A stretch of 64,000 bases of DNA from Aquitalea denitrificans (GTDB taxonomy: Bacteria; Pseudomonadota; Gammaproteobacteria; Burkholderiales; Chromobacteriaceae): assembly GCF_009856625.1 (NCBI RefSeq), contig NZ_CP047241.1, forward strand, positions 806,001-870,000. Direction: 5' to 3'. Positions within the stretch are counted from its first letter, which is position 1; each line of letters starts with the position of its first letter. This document shows, one piece after another, positions 18,631-26,173 of the stretch. The translations under genes were made by a program, and so were the position numbers. The notes beneath the pieces were generated by a model, which saw only the letters and a list, made by a program, of their open reading frames with translations, was not told the DNA's origin and ran no database searches.

Positions 18631-19473
18631 TCAGGCAAACAGTCTGGCCACACCATCCAGCCCAACGATATTGATGGCCACGTCGGCCTTGGCCTGCACC
18701 ACCGGCTTGGCACGGTAGGCCACGCCGACACCGGCCTCGCCCAGCATCAAGAGGTCGTTGGCACCATCGCCCATGGCAATCACCTGTTCCGGGCGCAAGC
18801 CCAGTTCGCTGCGTTTTTCGATCAGCAGACGCTGTTTGGCTGCGGCATCCACAATGTCCCCCACTACGCGGCCTGTGAGTTTGCCGTCCACTACTTCCAG
18901 CTGGTTGGCGTAAGCATAGTCCAGTCCCAGCTGTTGTTTCAGACGTTCGGTAAAGAAGGTGAACCCACCGGATACCAGCATGAAGCGGATGTCGTTTTCC
19001 TTGCAGCGGGCCAGCAGTTGTTCCGCTCCCGGGCTCAGTTGCAGGCGTTCCTGGTAAACCTTTTCCAGCGCGCTTTCCGACAGGCCGGCCAGCAAGGCCA
19101 CCCGTTCGCGCAGCGAGGCGGAAAAATCCAGTTCGCCGCGCATGGAGCGTTCGGTAATAGCGGCCACCTGCGGCTTGATGCCTTGCATGTCGGCAATTTC
19201 ATCAATGCATTCGATGGTGATCAGGGTGGAATCCATGTCGGACACCAGCAGGCCGAAATCTGCCAATTTCAGCTTGCCATCGACAAAGGCAAAGTCATAG
19301 CCCAGCGTCTGGCAGCAGGCGCTGATGGCATCGCGGCTGGCCGGGTCGACCGCCTCCAGCCGTGCCACGTCGGGGCTGGGCTGCTGGATGCTGCTGGCAC
19401 CGGCAAGGTTCGCCAGCTCCTGTAGCTCGCGGTTATCGAGACGGGGGGATTGAATGACGAGGGTGATGGACAT
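18631..19473 (-). CDS. serB: Phosphoserine phosphatase
   Basis: This 280-residue HAD-family enzyme performs the last step of serine synthesis. The nucleophile motif is VSDMDSTLI (D79, D81). SGGFTFF and the GDGANDLLML magnesium-binding motif follow at the expected distances. A short N-terminal extension of ACT-like character (about 1-70) is typical of proteobacterial SerB. Confidence 0.95.
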   Translation of the reverse strand: MSITLVIQSPRLDNRELQELANLAGASSIQQPSPDVARLEAVDPASRDAISACCQTLGYDFAFVDGKLKLADFGLLVSDMDSTLITIECIDEIADMQGIKPQVAAITERSMRGELDFSASLRERVALLAGLSESALEKVYQERLQLSPGAEQLLARCKENDIRFMLVSGGFTFFTERLKQQLGLDYAYANQLEVVDGKLTGRVVGDIVDAAAKQRLLIEKRSELGLRPEQVIAMGDGANDLLMLGEAGVGVAYRAKPVVQAKADVAINIVGLDGVARLFA

Positions 19474-19557
19474 GGGCGTACAAGCAGTCTGTTGGGCAAT
19501 GCGCCATTATGCCACTTGCAGGCGGGCAGCCGGAATGGGGATGTACGCCGGGCGGCC

Positions 19558-20025
19558 TCAGCGTGAGGACTTGCCCCGGGTCCGCCAGCGCTGCCAGGCG
19601 GCATCCAGCGACAGGCATCCCGGGCCGAAGGCAAACAGCACCAGCAGCAGCATGCCCCAGTAAACATGGAATTGGCGGGTGATGTCGGTGAGGCCGGGAT
19701 AGCTGATCACCGCCATCAGGTTGACTACAAACAGCCCGGCGGCGGCAAAGCGGCCAAACAGGCCGAAGGCCAGCAGACTGGAAAACACGGTTTCGCCAAA
19801 GGTGCCCATCACCGCAGCCAGGGCTGGCGGCAGCAGTGGCACATGGTAGTCATTGGAAAACAGCAGCAGGGTGGTATCCCAGTCCTCCAGCTTGGTGAGG
19901 CCGGATTTGAAAAATACATTTGCCACCCACAGCCGGAACAGCAGCAGTACCAGCGGACGGGCGCAGTGACTGGCCTGGTCGAACAGCTGCTGCAGCGGCA
20001 GCAGTTTTTGTCTGAGAACTTGCAT
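19558..20025 (-). CDS. DoxX-family membrane protein of the bufferin operon
   Basis: This 155-residue protein has four hydrophobic segments and the DoxX-type opening PLVLLLFRLWVANVFFKSGLTKLEDW. DoxX-like genes often travel with DUF2282/DUF692/DUF2063 operons, and this one follows bufC on the same strand after a 70-bp gap, so I place it last in that operon. Its function there is not settled; a redox role at the membrane is one idea. The gap to serB downstream is 84 bp. Confidence 0.8.
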   Translation of the reverse strand: MQVLRQKLLPLQQLFDQASHCARPLVLLLFRLWVANVFFKSGLTKLEDWDTTLLLFSNDYHVPLLPPALAAVMGTFGETVFSSLLAFGLFGRFAAAGLFVVNLMAVISYPGLTDITRQFHVYWGMLLLVLFAFGPGCLSLDAAWQRWRTRGKSSR

Positions 20026-20095
20026 GGTCGGTCTCCCGTGGAGTGGTCAAGCCGCGCCCCTCCGCCAAGGAGGCGGATGGTGAACAAGCCTTGGT

Positions 20096-20845
20096 TTACA
20101 GTTGGTAGTGGCTGAGCAGTCCGTCGGCAAACAGGCGGGCCAGCCCGGCTTGCAGGTCGAAGCCGGCTTCTGCCGACAAGGCCCGTCCGGCAGCCTCTTC
20201 CAGCAGCAAGCCCTCTTGCAGGGCCAGCAATAGTGCAGCCATGCCTGCGGTTTGGGCTTGTACGCGAACCTTGCCGGCATGGCGGCTGACCAGTGCCGGT
20301 TCGCCGCCGGCCTCCAGGTCTACATTCAGCGTCTGGCCGGGCTGGTGTCCTTGCCAGATGGAAACCACAGGCCAGGGCGATGACAGTGCCCGGCTGCTGT
20401 CACTCAGGCTGAAGCGCAGCTGACCGAATTGATCCGGATGGACATCCACCAGCGTCGTCGCGGCCAGTGGCGGCTGGTCGATGGCGTAATAGCTGCGATG
20501 CACTGCCCATTCCAGCCGGGCGACATCGGGCAGATACGGTAGCGTCTGTGCCGGTGGAAAATCCTGCAGGAAATCACCGAACGCTGCGCCATAGCTGTGC
20601 AGGTTGCCGCTATGCGAGGCATGGCGCTTGCTGTATTCCCGTGCCAGCCCTGTCATGAATTCCGTGCCGACAATCTGGCCGCACACCGGGTAAATCATGT
20701 TCAGGGTTTCGATCAGGCCCAGCCGGTAGTTGTTGCGGTAAACCGCCAGTCCGGCCGCATTCAAGCCCAGCGTGCTATCCGGCTGCTGCTCTTGCTGGGC
20801 AATCAGTTCCAGCAGCTCGGCCTGCCAGCGTGCTTCAGGCGTCAT
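20096..20845 (-). CDS. bufC: DUF2063 protein, MNIO partner (BufC/HvfC type)
   Basis: This 249-residue protein begins with the DUF2063 domain (WQAELLELIAQQEQQPDS, NYRLGLIETLNMIYPVCGQIVG, PYLPDVARLEWAVH). That domain accompanies multinuclear non-haem iron oxygenases and is thought to bind the precursor peptide and present it for modification. Its start overlaps the end of bufB by 11 bp, which indicates translational coupling. The C-terminal half is less conserved, as is usual for the family. Confidence 0.88.
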   Translation of the reverse strand: MTPEARWQAELLELIAQQEQQPDSTLGLNAAGLAVYRNNYRLGLIETLNMIYPVCGQIVGTEFMTGLAREYSKRHASHSGNLHSYGAAFGDFLQDFPPAQTLPYLPDVARLEWAVHRSYYAIDQPPLAATTLVDVHPDQFGQLRFSLSDSSRALSSPWPVVSIWQGHQPGQTLNVDLEAGGEPALVSRHAGKVRVQAQTAGMAALLLALQEGLLLEEAAGRALSAEAGFDLQAGLARLFADGLLSHYQL

Positions 20846-21665
20846 GGCGGGCTCCTAGCAGAATGGCCTCGGCCTTGGCTGCCTCGGCTTGCAGCGTATC
20901 CAGCGGCGGAATGTCCAGATCCCACTCGATCAGCGTCGGGCGCGGGCCTAGCTGTTCTATCACCTGCGTGTATAACTGCCATACGCCGGGGTGTACCGGC
21001 TGGCTGTGGGTATCCACCAGCATGCCGTCGCGCTCGCTATAGCCGGCCAGGTGGATTTCGCCAATGGCCTCGGCTGGCAGGGCGGCCAGCACGGCCTGCA
21101 CATCCGTTCCCAGATTGATGCCATTGACGTAGAGATTGTTGACGTCCAGCAGCAGGCCGCAGCCGGTACGTGTTACCAGCTCGGCCAGAAACTCGCCTTC
21201 GTTCATCTCGTTGCCGGGATATTCCACATAGCTGGACAGGTTTTCCAGCAAGATGCGCCGGCCCAGCGCGTCCTGGGTTTCCGCCACGTGGCTGGCAATC
21301 ACCTCCAGCGCTGCGCTGGTGTAGGGAATGGGCAGCAGGTCGTTCACATAACGCTGCGCACTGTGGTTGAAGGACAGGTGTTCTGATACCGCCGCTGGCT
21401 GGATGGCATCCACCAGCCGCTTGAGCGCGGCCAGATGTTCGCCGTCCGGCCGCACCAGCGAACCCAGCCCCAGCCCCACGCCGTGCAGCGACAGCGGATA
21501 GCGCGCTGCCACGCGCTGCAGCATGGCCAGCGGCATGCCGCCATCGAAGAAGTTTTCACTGTGCACTTCCACCCAGCCCAGTGGTGGCAGGGTGTCCAGC
21601 ACCTGGCGGTAATGCGGTGCGCGCAGGCCGATACCGGCGATGGCGGGGAGGGCGGAGTGGGTCAT
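20835..21665 (-). CDS. bufB: DUF692 multinuclear iron oxygenase (MNIO), bufferin maturase
   Basis: This 276-residue TIM-barrel protein of the MbnB/DUF692 family has the whole run of ligand-bearing motifs: HSENFF, LHGVGLGLGS, SEHLSFN, LLENLSSY, DVNNLYVN, EIHLAGY, DTHSQPVH and TLIEWD. Relatives use two or three irons and oxygen to turn cysteines of a precursor peptide into thiooxazoles or related heterocycles. With the DUF2282 precursors just upstream and the DUF2063 partner overlapping downstream, it should modify their cysteines. That specific activity is inferred from the family. Confidence 0.92.
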   Translation of the reverse strand: MTHSALPAIAGIGLRAPHYRQVLDTLPPLGWVEVHSENFFDGGMPLAMLQRVAARYPLSLHGVGLGLGSLVRPDGEHLAALKRLVDAIQPAAVSEHLSFNHSAQRYVNDLLPIPYTSAALEVIASHVAETQDALGRRILLENLSSYVEYPGNEMNEGEFLAELVTRTGCGLLLDVNNLYVNGINLGTDVQAVLAALPAEAIGEIHLAGYSERDGMLVDTHSQPVHPGVWQLYTQVIEQLGPRPTLIEWDLDIPPLDTLQAEAAKAEAILLGARHDA

Positions 21666-21707
21666 GGTTCTGCTTCAGTCCGGAAAGGGTAAGGGGCCGG
21701 TGGACGT

Positions 21708-21962
21708 TTACTTGGCCAGCTTGCCGCCCATTTTTTCGCAGCTGCCCTTGGCCACGTATTTCCAGTCGCCGGGGTCCTTGTCCTTGGTGGCCTGGCCAGC
21801 GCAGGAGTGGGCGCCAGTGGCGGAGGCACAGTCGTTCTTGCCAGCCTGGGCAATGCCGAAACACTTTTCCTTTTCTGCGGCGGCAGCCGGGGTGGCGCTG
21901 AGTGCGCCCATGGCAACAACAGCACCGAGGGCGGAAGCGAGCAGGGCTTTGGATGCATTCAT
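21708..21962 (-). CDS. bufA1: DUF2282 precursor peptide, bufferin 1
   Basis: This 84-residue small exported peptide has a long Ala-rich signal sequence (cleavage probably near A29) and a mature part with four cysteines, C34, C45, C54 and C75. Those are the candidate sites for modification by the neighbouring MNIO. Members of this family are periplasmic copper-sequestering RiPPs. It is a clear paralogue of the peptide upstream, with all cysteines in register, but has only one methionine (M78) in the mature part. The ATG at 21962 follows AGGAGAAAC. Two earlier in-frame residues are not needed. Confidence 0.9.
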   Translation of the reverse strand: MNASKALLASALGAVVAMGALSATPAAAAEKEKCFGIAQAGKNDCASATGAHSCAGQATKDKDPGDWKYVAKGSCEKMGGKLAK

Positions 21963-22007
21963 GATGTTTCTCCTGTGGAGCAAGTTAAAGCATAGGTGGG
22001 GTACGCT

Positions 22008-22031
22008 GCACGGGCCGGGGCTGGCCCGTGC
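22008..22031 (-). other. Hairpin between the two bufferin precursor genes
   Basis: A perfect 9-bp GC-rich stem (22008-22016 against 22023-22031) with a 6-nt loop lies in the 93-bp gap between the two precursor genes. There is no U tract. It may protect the 3' end of the first precursor message or set the ratio between the precursors and the maturation genes. Confidence 0.6.
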
Positions 22032-22055
22032 TTGGGCATATTTGCAATAGACTGC

Positions 22056-22322
22056 TTATTGTTTCATTGGTGCCATGGTCATGCCACCCATCTGTTCGCA
22101 GCTACCTTTGGCCACCATTTTCCAGTCGCCGGGGTCTTTGTCCATCTTGGCCTGGCCTTTACAGCCGTGCACGCCGGTGGCGGAGGCACAGTCGTTCATG
22201 CCGACCATGGCCACGCCATAGCATTTTTCCATGTCGGCAGCAGCGGCCGGGGTGGCGCTCAGTGCAGCCATGGCGACAACGGCACCGAGGGCGGAAGCAA
22301 GCAAGGTCTTGGAAGTGTTCAT
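22056..22322 (-). CDS. bufA2: DUF2282 precursor peptide, methionine-rich bufferin 2
   Basis: This 88-residue peptide is the first gene of the operon. The signal sequence is almost identical to that of its neighbour, and the cysteines are at the same positions (C34, C45, C54, C75). The mature part contains nine methionines (31, 39, 42, 60, 69, 78, 81, 83, 86), several replacing Lys or Gln of the paralogue, and ends in a MTMAPM tail that the other peptide lacks. Methionine enrichment is common in Cu(I)-binding periplasmic proteins. An AGGAGAT box precedes the ATG. Confidence 0.9.
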   Translation of the reverse strand: MNTSKTLLASALGAVVAMAALSATPAAAADMEKCYGVAMVGMNDCASATGVHGCKGQAKMDKDPGDWKMVAKGSCEQMGGMTMAPMKQ

Positions 22323-22370
22323 GTCTATCTCCTGTTGGGTGGTGACCGGCTGTGGCCGGGTTCAGGAGTC

Positions 22371-22399
22371 AGTCGCAGCACTGCGAAATTTCTTACAGC
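22371..22399 (-). promoter_or_regulatory. ECF-sigma-like promoter, proximal copy, for the bufferin operon
   Basis: Read on the minus strand this is GCTGTAAGAAA, then 13 bases, then CGACT. The TGTAA-type -35 and CGACT-type -10 are like those of ECF sigma factors that drive DUF2282 operons elsewhere. The expected start point would leave about a 40-nt leader before bufA2. A second element with identical ends and identical spacing lies 133 bp upstream. Confidence 0.55.
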
Positions 22400-22503
22400 C
22401 AGCGGCTCATTTTTTTCAATTCGCCGAAATTTTATGATTTTGGCGCTGATTGACTGAAATTGAATGAGGTTTTGTTGCTGCCTGCGACTGTTCCTGCTCC
22501 ATA

Positions 22504-22532
22504 AGTCGACGGCTCTAACGCTTTCTTACAGC
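22504..22532 (-). promoter_or_regulatory. ECF-sigma-like promoter, distal copy
   Basis: Minus-strand GCTGTAAGAAA, 13 bases, CGACT. Both end motifs (11 and 5 bases) and the spacing are identical to the proximal copy, while the middle differs. It lies just beyond the terminator of the queuosine operon and would give a leader of about 175 nt. Confidence 0.5.
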
Positions 22533-22539
22533 AGCAGGC

Positions 22540-22570
22540 AAAAAAAATCGGGCAGGATGTCCTGCCCGAT
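22540..22570 (-). terminator. Rho-independent terminator of the que operon
   Basis: An 11-bp inverted repeat (22547-22557 against 22560-22570; in practice a 10-bp stem with a 4-nt loop) is followed on the minus strand by an eight-base T tract (A run at 22540-22547). It begins four bases after the queE stop codon. Confidence 0.93.
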
Positions 22571-22573
22571 GAT

Positions 22574-23209
22574 TTAGCGGATATTCACCACCTTGTGAGT
22601 CTGTACCGACAGCCGCCAGCGCGGGTGTGCCATGCAGTAGGCAATGGCGGCGCGGGTATTGGCGGCCAGCGCCGGGCCATCCATCGCTTGCAGGTAGAAG
22701 GTGTCGAACTGCAAATGGGCGACGGTTTCCGGTAGCTGGGTGGCTTGCGGGTAGACCAGCTTCAATTCGTTGCCACTGGTTTGCAGCAGCGGCGCGCCGG
22801 CCTTGGGGCTGACGCAGATCCAGTCGATACCGTCCGGCGCGGCGATGGTGCCATTGGTTTCCACCGCGATTTCAAAACCCTCGGCATGCAGGGCATCAAT
22901 CAGTGCGCTGTCCAGTTGCAGCAGTGGCTCGCCACCGGTGCACACCACATAGGGTGTGCCGCCGCTGCCTGCCGGCCATTCGCTGGCAATGCGGGCGGCC
23001 AGTTCGGCGGCGGTGGCAAACTTGCCGCCATCCGGGCCGGTGCCGACAAAGTCGGTGTCGCAGAACTGGCAGACCGCTTTGCTGCGGTCTTCCTCGCGGC
23101 CAGACCACAAATTACAGCCACTAAAGCGGCAAAACACCGCGGCGCGGCCTGCTTGTCGGCCTTCGCCCTGCAGGGTGTAGAAGATTTCCTTTACCGTGTA
23201 CATCTTCAT
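22574..23209 (-). CDS. queE: 7-carboxy-7-deazaguanine synthase
   Basis: This 211-residue radical-SAM enzyme converts 6-carboxytetrahydropterin to 7-carboxy-7-deazaguanine in preQ1/queuosine synthesis. The cluster-binding cysteines show the QueE-specific wide spacing C-x14-C-x2-C, starting in SGCNLW and ending in CQFCDTDF. It opens with MKMYTVKEIFYTLQGEG, as in proteobacterial QueE. Its ATG overlaps the queD stop in ATGA. A strong terminator follows. Confidence 0.95.
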   Translation of the reverse strand: MKMYTVKEIFYTLQGEGRQAGRAAVFCRFSGCNLWSGREEDRSKAVCQFCDTDFVGTGPDGGKFATAAELAARIASEWPAGSGGTPYVVCTGGEPLLQLDSALIDALHAEGFEIAVETNGTIAAPDGIDWICVSPKAGAPLLQTSGNELKLVYPQATQLPETVAHLQFDTFYLQAMDGPALAANTRAAIAYCMAHPRWRLSVQTHKVVNIR

Positions 23210-24237
23210 TCCCCCTGCAGCAGTGGCCAGCGCATATCGTCATGGAACAGCAGCGATACCCCCTGATGGGCGTTTTCCATCAGGTCGATGCGTGCCAGCT
23301 CCGGCACCAGCGGTGACAGATGGGCATGCACCCATTCGACCACCGACTGGCTGTGGCCGTCACGCACGCCAGCCAGCTTGTCCAGCGGGTTGTGGTCCAG
23401 CTGGCGGTAGATGGGCTTGAAGCGGTCTTTGACATCGCCAAAATCCAGCAGCCAGCCCATGGTGCGGTCCAGGCTGCCGGTGAGCATCAGCCGTACCAGA
23501 TAGCTGTGGCCGGTGTAGTTGCCATTGCTGTCGAAGGGCACGGCGCTTTCAAAGCGCTGCTCTTTCCAGATGCGGAAGCGCTTGCCATCGAACTGGCTGC
23601 CAGCGGTATGGGTTTCACGCACTTCCACCCAGGCCAGGCCTTGCAGGCCTGCGTCTTGCAGCGCGTGGTATAGCCAGGCGGCAATCACTTCACTGGTGGG
23701 ATTTTCCAGCCCGGCGATGTCATTGAGATAGCGGTGGTTCAGCCGCAGGAACAACGGTGCCCAGGCGGCTTCCAGCTGGGCCTGGCTGTGCTGGCGGGCA
23801 TCGGCCACGATGCGTACGCCAAAACCATGGCCATGCAAGCGGCCGCATTTGTGGCCGGCTGGTACATGGGGCAGGTGATGGGCGGCTTCGAAACTGGCAG
23901 CAATCCAGTTCAGAGCGCTGCCGTTTTCCAGCATCACACCGCGCTCCGGTGCGCTTTGCAGCAGCAGGGCGGAGGGGCAGTTCAGCGCGTCCTTGATGTG
24001 CTGGGCCAGGCTCAGGTCGTCACATTGCGGCAGTTGCTGGTTGAGATCGGCATAGTCGAGCGGAGCCAGGACTTGTGCCAGCGCGGTTTGCAGTTCGGCC
24101 TGTTCGATATGGGTGACATCGGCACGTGCCAGCACGCGGAAGCTGTGGCCATGCAGGCCGTTCAGGCGATGTTCATCACCGGCAACGCGGCGGGCGGCTT
24201 CGAAACGGCCACCGGCCAGCAGGCAGGATGCATGCAT
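23206..24237 (-). CDS. queD: 6-carboxytetrahydropterin synthase with three T-fold repeats (QueD fusion)
   Basis: This 343-residue product stands where QueD belongs but is about three times the usual length. Three T-fold units can be read. Unit 1 has FEAAR (12-16) and HGH (29-31). Unit 2 has FEAAH (116-120), C131, HGH (135-137), NH (167-168) and VRET (206-209). Unit 3 has FESAV (229-233), TGHS (242-245), LLDFGDVK (263-270) and LDH (280-282). The zinc histidines and catalytic cysteine are complete only in unit 2, while the DFGDVK and DH motifs are only in unit 3. The start is 1 bp after the queC stop. Confidence 0.85.
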   Translation of the reverse strand: MHASCLLAGGRFEAARRVAGDEHRLNGLHGHSFRVLARADVTHIEQAELQTALAQVLAPLDYADLNQQLPQCDDLSLAQHIKDALNCPSALLLQSAPERGVMLENGSALNWIAASFEAAHHLPHVPAGHKCGRLHGHGFGVRIVADARQHSQAQLEAAWAPLFLRLNHRYLNDIAGLENPTSEVIAAWLYHALQDAGLQGLAWVEVRETHTAGSQFDGKRFRIWKEQRFESAVPFDSNGNYTGHSYLVRLMLTGSLDRTMGWLLDFGDVKDRFKPIYRQLDHNPLDKLAGVRDGHSQSVVEWVHAHLSPLVPELARIDLMENAHQGVSLLFHDDMRWPLLQGE

Positions 24238-24238
24238 G

Positions 24239-24955
24239 TCAGGCCTCCTTGCTGCAGCGTTCGACCAGCGGGTCGGCCACGCCAGCTTCGGCAAAGCCCT
24301 TGGCGCGCAGCTCGCAGGAGGCGCAATGACCGCAAGGCGGCACCGCGCCGTTATAGCAGGTGTGGCTCCAGGCCAGCGCTTCCATTGCGCCCACTTTCTG
24401 CGCCAGGGTGACGGTTTCGGCCTTGCTCAGATACATCAGCGGGGTGTGCAGTTCTACCCGGCTGTCCATGCCCAGTCGCACCGCCAGTTGCAGCGCCTGC
24501 AGGGTGTTTTCGCGGCAGTCCGGGTAGCCGGAGTAGTCGGTCTGCGCCACGCCGGTGACGATGTGACGCGCGCCACGGGTGTAGCCGAAGGCGGCGGCAA
24601 AAGTGAGGAAAATCAGGTTGCGGCCCGGCACAAAAGTATTGGGCAGGGCATCGTCGTCGCGGCTGCCTTCCTCCGGCGTAATGCTGTCATCGGTCAGCGC
24701 ATTGCCACCGATGGCGGCAAAGGTGTCGATGGGCAGCACGGTCTGGCGCACGCCAGCCATGGCGGCAATCTTGCGCGCGCAGTCCAGCTCCACGCGGTGG
24801 CGCTGGCCGTAGTCGAAGGTAACGGCTTCCACATTGGCTGCGCCAAACTGCTGCAGCGCCCAGTACAGGCAGGTGGTGGAGTCCTGACCGCCGGACAGCA
24901 CAACCAGTGCTTTTTCCGCAGTCTTGGGGGGAGTCGGTTTCATGTCGTGATCCAT
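24239..24955 (-). CDS. queC: 7-cyano-7-deazaguanine synthase
   Basis: This 238-residue PP-loop ATPase turns 7-carboxy-7-deazaguanine into preQ0 with ammonia and ATP. The pyrophosphatase loop SGGQDST is near the N-terminus, and the C-terminal zinc site has the four cysteines in CYNGAVPPCGHCASC. It is the first gene of queC-queD-queE. The exact start is open: the ATG at 24955 or the in-frame ATG at 24943, neither with a strong ribosome-binding site. The 296-bp region upstream shows no recognisable preQ1 aptamer. Confidence 0.95.
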   Translation of the reverse strand: MDHDMKPTPPKTAEKALVVLSGGQDSTTCLYWALQQFGAANVEAVTFDYGQRHRVELDCARKIAAMAGVRQTVLPIDTFAAIGGNALTDDSITPEEGSRDDDALPNTFVPGRNLIFLTFAAAFGYTRGARHIVTGVAQTDYSGYPDCRENTLQALQLAVRLGMDSRVELHTPLMYLSKAETVTLAQKVGAMEALAWSHTCYNGAVPPCGHCASCELRAKGFAEAGVADPLVERCSKEA

Positions 24956-25251
24956 CGATAAACAGTCGAGGCAGGGTTGCTGCTACAGCTGGCTTGGCCT
25001 TGTCCGGCAATGGTGCGGTGGCTGGCGTTTGCGCACGCGGGATCGGTCTCACCCGGCAGGCAGCGGCAGCGGCAAGGCGGCGCAGCAAAACCGTGCAATT
25101 TATCAGAAAACAGCCTTGCCAGCCAGTTGCTTGCGTGTTTTGCCTCCGGCAGCCGCGCTTTCCCGGCAGGATGTTGCCGCCGGCCTGATGTGGCTGTCAA
25201 AACGCCCGCTGCTGGCTAATAATCCAACGATCAAACCTTGATGATTATGTT

Positions 25252-26166
25252 ATGGATCAGACCCGCCTAGTTTTCATCCTGCATGGCCTGCGCTGTCCGC
25301 GCAGCCTGCCGGACCGCCTGTTGCAACGTTTTGCTGCGCATTACCAGGTGGATATCCACATCACCACCTCGGCGGTGAGTGCCGAGGCGATGGCGCTGGC
25401 GGCGGTGGAGCAGGGCTGTGATTACCTGATTGCCGTGGGCGGCGATGGCACCATCCACGAGGTGATCAATGGCGTGATGCGGGCGGATGCTGCCGCACGC
25501 GAGCGGGTGGCGGTGGGGGCGCTGCCGTTTGGCACCGGTAATGATTTTGTCCGTTCGCTGGGGGTGAACGATTCGCTGGAACAACTGGAACAGTTGATTG
25601 CCAGCCAGCGCGTGCGCCGCATCGACCTGGGGCGGCTTAGCCTGCCGGGAGAGGCCGGTGAGCGGGTGATCTGGTTTGGCAATATCGCTTCACTGGGCAT
25701 CAGCTCGGCCATTGTCGAGCAGGTGCGCCGTCTGCCTGGCTGGCTGCCGGCCAGCGTGGCGTTTTATCTGTCCATCCTGCTCACCTTGCTGCGTTACCGG
25801 CCACGCCGCATGCAGCTGACCCTGGAGAGCGGCGAAGTAATCAGTGGTGATTTCCTCAGCCTGTGCGTGGCCAATGGCCGCTATTTTGGTAGCGGGCTGG
25901 GCATTGCACCGCTGGCGCGGTTGGATGATGGCTTGCTGGAAGTGGTGATGATCAAGCGCGGTGGCGGACTGGACTTTTTGCGGCATCTGCCCAGCTTGCG
26001 CAAGGCACAGCCGGTGCTGGACGAGCGGGTGCGTTACCTGAGTGTGCGCAGCCTGCTGGTGGAGGGGCAGAACTGCCCGCTGGAGGTGGATGGCGAACTG
26101 GTAGGGCAGGCGCCGGCCCGCTTTACGCTGGAACCGGCGGTGCTGCGCTGCCTGTCCGCCCTCTGA
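25252..26166 (+). CDS. Diacylglycerol kinase catalytic-domain lipid kinase (YegS-like)
   Basis: This 304-residue protein has the DAGK catalytic-domain signatures GGDGTIHEVING and PFGTGNDFVRSLG in the N-terminal half and a beta-rich C-terminal domain, the two-domain layout of YegS/DgkB-type kinases. It probably phosphorylates a lipid diol such as diacylglycerol. The substrate is not readable. It faces the DJ-1-like gene with only 7 bp between the two stops. Confidence 0.85.
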   Translation: MDQTRLVFILHGLRCPRSLPDRLLQRFAAHYQVDIHITTSAVSAEAMALAAVEQGCDYLIAVGGDGTIHEVINGVMRADAAARERVAVGALPFGTGNDFVRSLGVNDSLEQLEQLIASQRVRRIDLGRLSLPGEAGERVIWFGNIASLGISSAIVEQVRRLPGWLPASVAFYLSILLTLLRYRPRRMQLTLESGEVISGDFLSLCVANGRYFGSGLGIAPLARLDDGLLEVVMIKRGGGLDFLRHLPSLRKAQPVLDERVRYLSVRSLLVEGQNCPLEVDGELVGQAPARFTLEPAVLRCLSAL

Positions 26167-26173
26167 GATAGAA

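Noticed and set aside
24956..25251. Possible preQ1 riboswitch ahead of queC
   Set aside because: The gap is long enough, but I could not find the short H-type pseudoknot pattern with the A-rich tail on the queC strand.
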